Positions 1 through 9,769 of a stretch of 64,000 nt of DNA are shown piece after piece (positions within the stretch are counted from its first letter, which is position 1; each line of letters starts with the position of its first letter). Under the pieces are notes generated by a model. That model was not told the origin of the DNA and ran no database searches. It saw only the letters and a list, made by a program, of their open reading frames with translations. The DNA is from Acomys russatus. Taxonomy: Eukaryota; Chordata; Mammalia; Rodentia; Muridae. The stretch covers positions 10,553,039-10,617,038 of the forward strand of contig NC_067168.1 in NCBI RefSeq assembly GCF_903995435.1, written 5' to 3'. Both the position numbers and the translations under genes were made by a program.

Positions 1-186
1 TTGAATTTAGGCTTAGTCTGCTGTGCCCAAGAGGACAATCCTCTACGCCGGTTTTTCCATGACAAAGACCCTGGAAATGTAACAGCAGACGTTATACTGC
101 TCAAATCATTCCTCAGACAGACCCAGCCTCAAACTACGTAACCCTATCAGGGAGGCTTCTGGGCAAAATTGTCTGTTTTTCTACAG
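1..186. other. Unassigned sequence, possible old ERV-like scrap
   Basis: No gene or named repeat is recognised. A short stretch around 145-183 (GGCTTCTGGGCAAAATTGTC and what follows) loosely resembles 52549-52594, so both may come from one old rodent retroelement. The similarity is short and gapped and I would not name a family from it. Confidence 0.25.
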
Positions 187-385
187 CAGCGGTTCTCAAC
201 CTTCCTGATGCTGCAACCCTTTAATACAGTTCCTCATGTTGTGGTGACCCCCAACCATAAAATTACTTCGTTGCTACTTCATAACTGTAATTTGTTTTGA
301 AGAATTGTAATGTAAAACTCTGACATGTGAAATATTGGATGTGTGACCCCTGTTGGGGTTGCAACCCGTAGGTTGAGAACCTCTG
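187..385 (+). mobile_element. URR1-like hAT-Charlie MITE
   Basis: A 199-bp non-autonomous DNA transposon. It opens with CAGCGGTTCTCAACC and closes with the near-complement GGTTGAGAACCTCTG, the terminal inverted repeats typical of hAT-Charlie elements. The interior (CCTTTAATACAGTTCCTCAT, GTTGTGGTGACCCCCAACC) matches what I know of the rodent URR1 family. The flanks are TTCTACAG at 179-186 and ATCTAGAG at 386-393, 6 of 8 identical, as expected for a decayed 8-bp hAT target duplication; the right flank fits the hAT preference nTCTAGAn exactly. There is no coding capacity; mobilisation would have needed a transposase from elsewhere. Family naming is from memory. Confidence 0.8.
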
Positions 386-439
386 ATCTAGAGCATGCCA
401 TCAACATGTGAGGGCTAACACATCGATGTTTTTGTAGAG

Positions 440-617
440 GGAAGCAAAGAATGCTGGCTGGGAAGAAGGCTCAGAGGTTAGGAGTACTCACTACCAGACA
501 ACAGAGCTGCCCCAAGCCCCATGTTGTGTGACCATCGTATGTTGGAAACATAGTTGATGGAGCAACTCATAAGGACCTGAAAGCATACAGTGTCCTCTCT
601 GGCCTTCACCACCACCA

Positions 618-653
<36 letters not shown>

Positions 654-705
654 GCACACACGTGCGCGCGCGTGCCACAAATCTTTATTTAAAAAAAAAA
701 AAGAA
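440..705 (+). mobile_element. B2/B3-type tRNA-derived SINE with (CA)n and poly(A) tail
   Basis: The head resembles the B2/B3 'gctggGAAGAaGGCTCAGaGGttA' box-A region in decayed form, followed by the 'GGACCTGAAAG' middle and a 'GTCCTCTCTGGCCTTCACC' stretch that leads into a CA microsatellite (619-650), a CG/CA alternating run (651-674) and a final A tract at about 691-702. This order (tRNA-like head, CA-rich tail, A-rich end) is standard for rodent B2/B3 SINEs. Pol III transcribed when young; this copy is clearly diverged. Confidence 0.6.
619..674. repeat. (CA)n followed by CG-rich alternating run
   Basis: CA dinucleotide run, then a stretch of alternating CG, CA and GT steps up to GCGCGCGCGTG. 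It lies inside the tail of the SINE. The open frames over it on both strands are low-complexity translations, not genes. Alternating purine-pyrimidine sequence with CG steps can adopt Z-DNA in vitro. Confidence 0.9.
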
Positions 706-709
706 TGTC

Positions 710-1085
710 CTTTGCAGTAGCTTCTTGGTTAGGAGTGGGAGCTCATATCTACTTTCCTTCTCAGACAAACTCAGTGGCATTTTTTCCTTTTGTCTCATAT
801 TTCTTCGGGATCATTCTTTTTGTCTTATTGGTCTTTTGTTCGTATATCTCGTTTTCTGAATTAATCTGTCTATGTATTTTTTGTTTTGTTTATTTTCCTC
901 TGTGTGTGAACCTCTCTTCCTGTGTGTTGTTGCTGTTTGTTTGAGTTTTTAAAAAGAGAGAAAGAAGGGGCATGGAGTTGGGTATGTGGGAAGGCTCGGA
1001 ATATCTAGGGGGGAGCTTGGGGAGGGGAAAGGCATGATCAGAACTTATCGTATTAAAAAAATGTTTATTTTTTCAATTTAAAAAG
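710..1085 (+). mobile_element. 5'-truncated L1, 3' UTR end
   Basis: A T/G-rich stretch (TTGTCTTATTGGTCTTTTGT and following) leads into GAGAGAAAGAAGGGGCATGG, a G-rich tract, 'GGAGGGGAAAGGCATGATCA' and a final A-rich tract near 1050-1085. This is the characteristic order of murine L1 3' UTRs. Two overlapping frames of 79-89 codons here are shadows of the T-rich sequence. Confidence 0.65.
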
Positions 1086-1940
1086 TGTCCAGTCAGTTTG
1101 CCCTTGTAATAAACCAATGTGAAGATAACAGACTATAACACTGCCCAGTGAATCTGGTGAGGTTTGAGACAGGAGATAAATGTAGGACATAAAGAAAAGA
1201 AATGAATACTCTGAATTTATTGAACACTTGGCCAGATCCAGTCTATACAGAAAGACTGTTCAGTTTTACGCTTCTGCAGCCATCTCTGACAAATGTATTC
1301 AATTCATGATCTTCGAAAAAAAAAATCAAAATACAGCCTATTAGAAGTAGGAATTAAGCTATAAGAAGAACCCTAAGGGGACCTGATATCTAAGTGTAAA
1401 TGAAAGCAATGGCCCGCTTACTTAGCACATTGTCTTCCAAAAGATGCTAAATGGTTTAAAACCAATATGGTTATTTCAGATCTTCTGCATATGTTGCACT
1501 CATTGTAACTTTCCTGAAATATTGAAAAACGATTAAAATAGGACACAGATTTATGAAAGGAGCCATCTCCTTCCCACATGTCATTTTCCTGCACTTCTCT
1601 TGAGCAAAGAATGTCCAAGAAGCTTAGTGAGTTCAAGCTCCTATTGAAGTTTTTAATAGTCATCTGTGGCCTAAGGTCCCCCAAATAATCTTGAAAGACT
1701 TGACCACTAACTATGAATAAAAGTAAAAATTCAAGGTCTAAATATAATTTTTTATATATATACACAATTTAAAGTATTACTGAAGTAAAGTGTTTCTTGA
1801 CCACACATACAAAAGACAATCTTAAATTTAGAAGGTATTCTTCCTATTTATTGATTTATGAGATTGCTGAGCTTCTTACTATGCTAATGAGATGCTTCAT
1901 TTTTATTTATTTTAATATAGTATTATTGTATAGATTTATC
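1086..1940. other. No recognised feature
   Basis: AT-rich, no named repeat. One minus frame of 115 codons spans 1418-1765; it shows no domain, no compositional sign of selection and no neighbouring splice-like structure I would trust. I treat it as chance. Confidence 0.5.
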
Positions 1941-1944
1941 ATGT

Positions 1945-2090
1945 GTAGAAGGGGGTGTACACTTGCTATATGGTGCATGTGCAGAGGCCAGCGGGACATC
2001 TTTTTGGAACTGGTTCTTCTCTTCCACCTTTAAGTGGGCTGTGGGATTCAAATCAGGTTGTCAGGTCACTGTCCCTAGGTTGCATTCTCG
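1945..2090 (-). mobile_element. B3-like SINE, diverged
   Basis: Read on the minus strand the order is tRNA-like head, GGTTGTCAGGTCACTG equivalent, and a tail towards 1945. On the plus strand 'GCAGAGGCCAGCGGGACATC' and 'TGGAACTGGTTCTTCTCTTC' match the B3/B2 reverse complement ('agaggacaacttt..gagttggttctctcc'). There is no clear target duplication. Confidence 0.55.
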
Positions 2091-4640
2091 ACTATATTCT
2101 AATACAGCCTGGTCAGATAATACAACCCAATTCCCATATGGTAAACTGATGTGCATAATGTTAAGAGCAAATAATGCATATGCAATATCTGAGAATTGGC
2201 TATATTGCACTAAAAATTAGTCTGACATTTGTAGTCGCTTGACCAAGGGTACACAGCCCAAGATTATCCCCACTTAATGTTAATCACCCCACCTGCTCCT
2301 GCTCCTACCTCCCAGGAAGTGGAGTTATTCTAGTTGGGTTTGAGGAAGTTCTGCTTCACTCTTATAGTTGATGATGTCTTCTCACAACTTTTTATCTTAT
2401 TTTTCATGTGATTGCTTTTCCCCAGCAGGAAAATGGAACAGCCTGAAGACCTTTCCTTCACCTTTGCTTTCTGCTTATATTTTCTTTCCTTGGGCAAAGA
2501 GTACACCCATAGCAAATATGAAATGATTGATCTCTAAGGATTAGAACTTGATTTCAAAATACGAGCACTATCCTACAGCTAAAGCTTCCAGAAATGTTTG
2601 ACCATACACTGAAAGCATTAACATAACAGCACCACTAACCAAATAGCCATAGTAAATTATGTTATACCGTGTTGTTAGCAACCCAAATTTACTTTTAAGT
2701 ATGGAGTATGTAACTTCACTAATACTGACCTAACAGAGCCGCTGTAATTAAGGTTCTAGGTTTTACAAAACGGAAAGTATGTTAAGTCATTGCATAGCCC
2801 ATTACAAGCAAAAAGAAAGCAGACAAGCACATGTTGAAAGACTAACTACTGTGATAGAAGCTGCTGTGCATTTGCTTCTTTTGTCAGTCTTATGTTCCAT
2901 ACAGAACATACTTGTATACACTGCAGCTGCTGGTCGGTTGGGAGAGGTAACGAAAATGGTATTTAATACATATGTGCTCATAGCTAAATCAAGTAGAGTC
3001 AACAAAAGCCCACATATCAGACACTGATTCTCCAGTGCAAGTATTGGGACTCAGCTCTAGTAAGAGCTCGTTAAGAGCTCATTACGCCAAGAGGCTATGT
3101 CCTCCTGGGGAGATTGATGCCATTATCAAATAATAGTTTAATTACCAAGAATGTAGGCTCCTTATAAAGCAGGCTAGGTCCTGTCTTGTGTGCCTTGTCT
3201 GTTTGTTTGTTTGTCTATTTATTTTGTTTTCTCTCCCTATCCTGTCTTGTTCTTCCACATTCCTTTGTGTCATGGCATGTATGTAGCAAAGAGGTCCCTA
3301 CCCGATTCTTGCATCTTGATATTGAATTTTATATCCTCCTGAACTGTAAGCAAAATTATATTCTTTTTTAATTACACATTCACATTGCTATGCTTTAACA
3401 TGTAATGTTTGAACATATTATGGCAGAAGAAAATTTTCTAAGAGAGTCACCATACCCTCCAAACAAAAGGCTCTTCTAGGTAAAGATTCCCAAATTAAAT
3501 GAGTGAAAGGTATGGAAATAAAGGAAGACAGAGCCCTGTGGCCATTATTAAAAATCTGTTTAGCTTGATCAGAGATTTTTAAATGTATAAAAGGAAATTT
3601 TCAACTGACAAAGAAGTGTAAGGGGGAAACGGGATTTATTATCATAATATGGCTTTGATGGACTTGGAATAATGCCCTTGAAAATATTGAGGTGTTAGTC
3701 TCTTAACCCATGGCTATTTTAAGTAGAATACTGTGGGATTCTACCAGATAAGGTTGAAGTCCGACTTCTCCAGATAGCCATTTTGTGCTCAGTTTATAAA
3801 GGTCGACTCTCTTTTCTCAGTGGGGTTCCCACTCCACCTGATCTGGTAACCCGAGTTCTTGTAAGGAGTGTCACATAGCCTTAAAGGAAAATTACAGGCC
3901 CAATCTATTCCTGATAAGGAACCTGTTCAACATTCACAGGGAATTCATGGAAGTATCCTACCCTATAGTGAGGAGATCCTAACCTCTAGCAAATGACTTC
4001 TAATCAAACCTAGACATTATCCCCTCACCCACAGGATAATGTTCTTCTTCTTGGGACAGGGCTCCATGTTACTGCTTGTAAATCTATTGTGTGTAGATTA
4101 AGTATTCAGGCACCCTTAGCCCTAGCAAATCCAACACACTCTCCCTCAAAGCCCTCCTGACTGCCCAAGGCTTATAAATAACAACAGGCTGATGTGCTCG
4201 GGCGCTCCCTCTATTGCTAACCATTCCCCCACTGTGACCATCTGAGACTCAATTTATTCACAGGGAAACCATCACTGAGTGCCCAGGGTTTGACTGCTAA
4301 TGAAGGTGGTCAATTCAGCTATGGCAGAGCTGCCTTGGCAGCTGCTTCAACACTGCTGGCTCGGTGCTGCCCCCAGTGAAGCACTGCAGAGCTTGCTTCT
4401 CACTGGGCCTGCTTGCCAGCTGTGTTGGACATCAGCTTGCTCCGTCTGCCTGCCGTGCTTAGCACGGCAGCTCAAACAAGGAGCTGTGCCACTTTTGGTA
4501 CTATCACAGGCTTAGGGATCTCCAGATCCTCCCTTGTCTTCTGATACTAGCAATCTTATTCTAAAAGAGATAAACTGTAACACCCTATAGAAAACTCATT
4601 CTCCAGCTCCCTCAATGAAACCAGGAACCTGGCCAAGCTC
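2091..4640. other. No recognised feature in 2.5 kb
   Basis: Mostly AT-rich unassigned sequence. It contains a short TTTG run (about 3200-3217), a somewhat GC-richer patch at 4260-4530 with a 71-codon frame, and a perfect 9-bp inverted repeat at 4451-4469. None of the frames (60-82 codons) has a recognisable domain. Parts may be LTR remnants too old to name by eye. Confidence 0.5.
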
Positions 4641-4644
4641 CCAG

Positions 4645-5104
4645 GTGACAGGCCTCACCCTGAGCACTCTATCCAGTCCCTGAGCAAGAAATGGGACCTT
4701 GGGACCTTTGACCTCGAGGTCTGTCATTCTCATATTCTGAAACACACAACACCTGGACCAGCCCATGGGACAAAAAACCTGGACAGACCCACAGGTCTTA
4801 GGACCCAAGGCGGCCCACCTGATGCTGAAAGGCAGAATACCAAGGAACTTTGTAATTGTAATCATACTTATATTTAAATAGGGACAGTGTTCCAGTTAAT
4901 CTAGGTTTATCTTTGCCATTTGTCTTTTAATTGAACCTAGGAAAATATAGAGCTACAATACTACATTTTTTGTCATTTTCAACAACTACTAGTTATGTCC
5001 CATGTGACAGGTGTCATCCTTTCATCCTTACTTCCAAGACCTTGGGACCTTGGATCTCAATGTCTGTCATTCTTGTCTGGAAGCAAGCACCACCTGGACC
5101 AGCC
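4645..5104 (+). repeat. Diverged direct repeat, two ~100-120 bp copies
   Basis: Copy 1 (4645-4763) and copy 2 (5004-5104) both start GTGACAGG, share ACCTTGGGACCTT, then CTGTCATTCT, and end ACCTGGACCAGCC. Copy 1 carries about 18 extra bases in its first half. The 240 bp between them are not similar. Two partial copies of one unnamed mobile element, or an old local duplication, would both fit. Confidence 0.65.
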
Positions 5105-7660
5105 TGGAAGTGTCCAGCTGGGTTGTGCCTCCTTCATTCTGCAGACAATGGGCATAACCATCCCTTTAATAAGGTAGACATTGCCATGTTTTATACAACT
5201 TGCAAAAACCATTACTTAAATGTTTCTGTGTTTAAAAAGCAGTTAACTAAGTATTACAGTATTGCTAATAAGAATATGTCCCATTTAAAAATGAGATGAG
5301 CTTGGTTCTGTTCTTAATTTCCTCCACAGAGAAGGAAAGGGATTTATTTTGTTTTGCATGCAGGTTGCACTTTAGTTACACGGAAGCACATAATCTGAAA
5401 ATTATTTCTTTTCTCCCAGAATACAAGTCGCATACTTTTAAACTGAATAGAAAATAAAAATTCTATCAGAAGAGTGAGATAAATAAAATTAGAGACAATA
5501 GCCAGGGAAATAAAAAATGATTTTTTTCATATTGTAAAGAAACACAAAGTATAGCACTTTAAATGAGAAAATACAGGGGTTTCTAAAACCAGTTTAACAC
5601 CAGAAAATAAGAATCAGAACTGTTTGCTTGGACACTGTTATGACAATGGTCATCAGTCTTACTCCTTGCTCAAACTTTAAATAAGAAATAATCAGAACTC
5701 TAGAAGAGAAACCTTTAGTCCCACACTTTATAAAAATTCAATATTACAGCTTTTCCAACCTATGGGAGAAATAGACTCTTTTTTTCATTTTATCTTAACC
5801 TTATTTATTGCATAGTTGAGCAATATGCACTAGGGAAAACAATAACAACAGCAACAAAACAAATACAATGCAGTGAAAAGGATAAATGCTCGGGAATCAC
5901 AGAAGCATGCTGGGAAGTTTTCTGAATGGGAAAGGGAGGGTGTTTCATTGCCTCCAAGTAAAATACACAATCAAAATTGGAAAAATCACATGCTTGCTAC
6001 AGTATCTTGAAGGTACTGTCTATAAGGGATCTCTGTTAAAGCACAGTTTATTGCTTAAGCATAGAATTATAAGAAAATAAAGTTGGGATGACTTAAAAGC
6101 TCGTCTCATCTATATGCTTATTTGTAGTCTCCATAAGATGTCTCATCATGACTACTGATGCAATTAGTTCTTAGCAAATAGTCTTTGTATGTTTCCCAGG
6201 TTCCCTCTACTTTTTGGCTGAGCCTTGTGAATAGTTCTAATGGCTAGGCTGTCAATGACCGTGGCCTCTTGCTCCCTGGTTGAGTTCCTAAATTCTAATA
6301 TGGCTTTCATTTCTTCTCTTCTTAGTATTCTGGAAGAGAGGCTCCTCAAGCAATCTCACCCCTTGAATGAGGAGACTGCCATTTCTTCACAACCTGCACT
6401 GGAAAAGAGTAATAGACAACCAGAAAAAGGTTAATGAACATTTGAGGTTCTGTCACTTGTGTTCTGTGGCAGTTAACTGTTTAACCTAAAACACATAGCG
6501 TGAAATGTGCACCAGATCTAACGTCATGTGAGATATATGACATTGGCCTATTGGTATAAGGCAAAATAATCATGTCAGAGGCAGAGAAGATAAAGACACA
6601 GTGACAAACATGAATATGCAATATATTTTCTAAGGTTGACAAAGTCGAAAAATGTGTTTCCATGCTTGTAGTTTCAGGGAAGAAATCTCTGTATTTTCTA
6701 CTGGATGTGTCTGGTAATGTTTTCTGAGGCTATAATTAGTAAAGGAAGAACTAGACAGCTTGTAAACAGAGCTTTAGGCTGTGCATGATTGAAAAAAAAT
6801 TACAGTTTTAATAGTCTAAATGCTAGATATTAGTTTAAAGTTGTTTCTGAGATTCAAAAGCAAATACAGATGACCTACTGAATTAATGAAATTAGCAGAG
6901 ATCAGATGGAGGCACAACTAACACATCTTGTCAGGAAGACCCTGTAGCCCAGCACCACATAGTCAAAGAAGATATTTTAAGAATTTCAGGGTGGTAGGGG
7001 TCAGTGATCTGTGTGTTAGAGAGTAAGCTGTGGCCCTGAGACAGATGTTTATATCCACTAAATATGAAAAGACTTTAAAATTATCTACTACTGTCAAGGT
7101 CTAGTGTCATAGATAAAATTTGTAGGTAACATGAAGAAAGAGTAACAAAACACAAGTTATTTCAAAATAATTTACAATAATTAGCCCAATATATAAGTCA
7201 GCAATATTTATTCCTTCAACAACAACAAAAAGTCATTCATCAGTGTCTCCTAGGAGCTCTAGCAGAAACTGAGATTAATTGATGGACAGCAACAAAATGA
7301 TCTATTTAGAGTAGAAGCCACAAATTAGAACCACTAGTTATTTTATCAATGTCTTCCTGGTTACAGGGACCTCCATGTTCCAGGGAAGGAACTAATTCCA
7401 CAAGCCATGACCACCAAAGCACAAAGCATGCTGGGGGCAAACACTGGTGGACACCCTCACTTTGTACCCTAAACTACTGCGATTCTCATTTTCTCAAATA
7501 TAGCATCCTTGTTCTTGCTCAGGGCCTTCAGTTTTTTTACAGCATCCACATGGCAATCTTTCATGTAAATCTAGCTGATGTGACAAATAAAAACCTCATA
7601 TACACTTCCAAACTTTCAATACAAATACCCATGAAGTAAACAGAAAAGTTATCTGACTTC
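5105..7660. other. No recognised feature in 2.5 kb
   Basis: AT-rich unassigned DNA. Frames of 60-96 codons occur on both strands at the density expected by chance. No SINE head, no poly(A)-plus-target-duplication pair and no microsatellite of note were seen. Confidence 0.5.
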
Positions 7661-7663
7661 CGT

Positions 7664-7990
7664 TGTCTTACTCAATGTTCTATTACTGTGAAGAGATACC
7701 ATGACCACAGCAACACATATCAAAGAAAGCATTTAATTGGATCTTGTTTACAGTTTCAGTTTAGTTCATTATCATCGTGATGGGGAGCACAGTGGCAATC
7801 AGGCAGACATGTACTAGAGATTGAGCTGAGAGTTTTACATTCAGAGCCAAAGCCAGCAGGAAAAATCAGACTCTGGGCCTGGCTTGGGGTTTTGAAACCT
7901 CAAACCCCACCAGCAGTGACACACTTCTTCTCAGACCACACCTCCTCCAACAAGGCCAACCCCCTAATTCTTTTCAATTCTGGTATTTCC
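7664..7990 (-). mobile_element. Rodent solo LTR (TGT..ACA family), minus orientation
   Basis: The plus-strand left end is TGTCTTACTC, then TTCTATTACTGTGAAGAGAT and ACCATGACCA; the right part holds 'TTTTGAAACCTCAAACCCCA', 'AGTGACACACTTCTTCTC' and CACACCTCCTCCAACAAGGC. The same blocks in the same order occur at 19047-19362 and 60342-60664. The outer right end (CCAACTGGGGACC...CACA) is missing, apparently where the L1 at 8.0 kb begins. Orientation is inferred from related copies that place an AATAAA signal before the CTAAGACA end. Confidence 0.6.
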
Positions 7991-8029
7991 CAAGTGAGAG
8001 GGATCCACATTGTGTGGAGCACAGGGGGT

Positions 8030-8500
8030 GGAGGAGTCTGGCCTCTGGCCACCCAGCTAATCCACAGAAAAGTCCCTGGGTCCTGGCAAGTGTGTGTGTG
8101 CACTCTCCAAAGGCCAGCCACTTGATTGTCTGCCATACACTGTATTCTGTGCATCAGGCTGAACTGTAGCCCCCAAAGCACCAGTGTTTGGGTCTTCTAG
8201 GCCAGCGGAGACCTCACAGTCTGGAACAAGGGTGAATCTGACCTTGGGTCACCCAGCCCATACTTGGAAAGTTCACAGCTCGCTGCAGGCTTGTGCTCAC
8301 TCTCCAAAGTCTAGCTACTTGCCTGCCAGCTGAGCACAGCACCTGTGCTCTGTGACTTGGACTGAACTGTGGCTCATAAAACACTAGTGTCTGTATCTCT
8401 CAGCCAAGGGGAGACACCCCAATGGGGAGCACATTTGGGTCTGACCTTAGGTCACCTACCTGATCCACCAGAAGGGTTCCCCTGATCCCTGCAAGCCTAT
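8030..8500 (+). promoter_or_regulatory. L1 5' UTR of tandem ~200-bp monomers
   Basis: Two full units and part of a third can be aligned. CACTCTCCAAAG starts at 8101 and again at 8298 (197 bp apart); GACCTT(G/A)GGTCACC starts at 8240 and 8443 (203 bp apart); a TGATCCACC block follows at 8461, matching TAATCCACA near 8058. Murine L1 promoters are built of tandem monomers of about 200 bp that each add promoter strength, so this is the remnant of the internal promoter of the L1. The units are well diverged from one another. Confidence 0.75.
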
Positions 8501-8577
8501 AGCCACTTACATATGAGCATCTCTCAACAGCCAGTGAAGGACACTAGAAACTACCACCCAATGACAGAGACAACCAG

Positions 8578-9690
8578 ATGTCCAGAGGCCAGTGTAAAAA
8601 CAACAACAACAACAACAAAAGCCAAAGTAATATGGCATCTCCAGAACCCAGTTATCCCAATGCAATCAGCCCTGAAATTTCTAACACAATTGAAACACAA
8701 GACAACAACCTCAAATCTTTCCTTATGAAAAATATAATGGGGGAAACGAATAAAATCCACAAAGAAATACAAGAAGACATAGCCAAACAGATTGAGGCCC
8801 TTAAAGAGACCATGACAGAGGCCTATAGAGAGGCAATAAATAAATCACTGGAAGAAATTCAGGAAAATGCAAACCATCAGGTGAGGGAAACCATGAACAG
8901 TCCAAGACGTGAAGACGAAAATGGAAACAATAAGAAAAGCACAAACTGGGAAAGTTAGGAAAGAGAGAACATAGAGATGAAAACAGGAACTACAGAGATA
9001 AGCATCATCAACAGAATATAAGAGGAAGAAAGGATCTCAGATGTATAAGACACAATGGAAGAATTTGATGCAGTTGTCAAAGAAAATGTTAAATCTAAAA
9101 ATTCCTGACACAAAACATCCAAGAAATCAAGGACACCATGAAAGAGGAAAGATAAGGATAATAGGAATTGAGGAAAGAGAGGACACCTGCTCCAAGGCCT
9201 GGAAAATATTTCCAACAAAATCATAGGAGACAATTTCCCCAATTTAAAGAAAATGAAACCTATAAACATACAAGTAGCCTATACAACACTAAATATAGTA
9301 GACCAGAAAAGAAAATCCTCCCATCACATAAAAACCAAAACACTAAGTGTACAGAGCAAAGAAAAATATTAAAATTGGGAAGGGAAAAAGGCCAACTAAC
9401 ATACAGTATCAAAACTATCAGAATCATACACAACTTTTCAGCAGAGACCATAAAAGCCAGAAGGGCCTGAGCAGATATCTTGCAAACTCTAAGAGACCAA
9501 AGAAGCCAGTTCAGACTGCTATAACGAGCAAAACTTTCAATAACCATAGATGGAGAAAACAAGACATTTCATGAAAGAAACAAATTTAAACAGTACTGAT
9601 TCACAAACCCAGCCCTACAGAAGATACTAGAAGGAAAACTCCAACCCAAGGAGGCTAGTTACAGTCAGGAAACCACAGGAAATAGATGAC
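8578..9690 (+). pseudogene. L1 ORF1 (RNA-binding chaperone) remnant
   Basis: An ATG at 8578 opens 126 codons to a stop at 8956-8958. It starts with a basic, Asn-rich run made by an AAC microsatellite (about 8598-8618), then a Ser/Pro segment, then the acidic/basic heptad-like coiled coil (EIQEDIAKQIEALKETM). Later fragments in other frames give RIIGIEERED (about 9151-9180), typical of the ORF1p RRM, and FSAETIKARRA (about 9437-9469), typical of its C-terminal domain. ORF1p normally has about 350-370 residues, trimerises and coats L1 RNA. At least two frameshifts and several stops abolish it here. Confidence 0.8.
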
Positions 9691-9769
9691 TTCACTTTAG
9701 CAAAACAAAAAATTAGACAGGCACATAAACATATGGCCACAACCAACATAAAAATAAAAGGACCTAACA

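Noticed and set aside
1418..1765. 115-codon minus-strand frame
   Set aside because: AT-rich, no recognisable domain or gene structure.
8578..8958. 126-codon coiled-coil frame as a host gene
   Set aside because: It is the N-terminal part of L1 ORF1, preceded by an L1 5' UTR and followed by ORF1 and ORF2 remnants.
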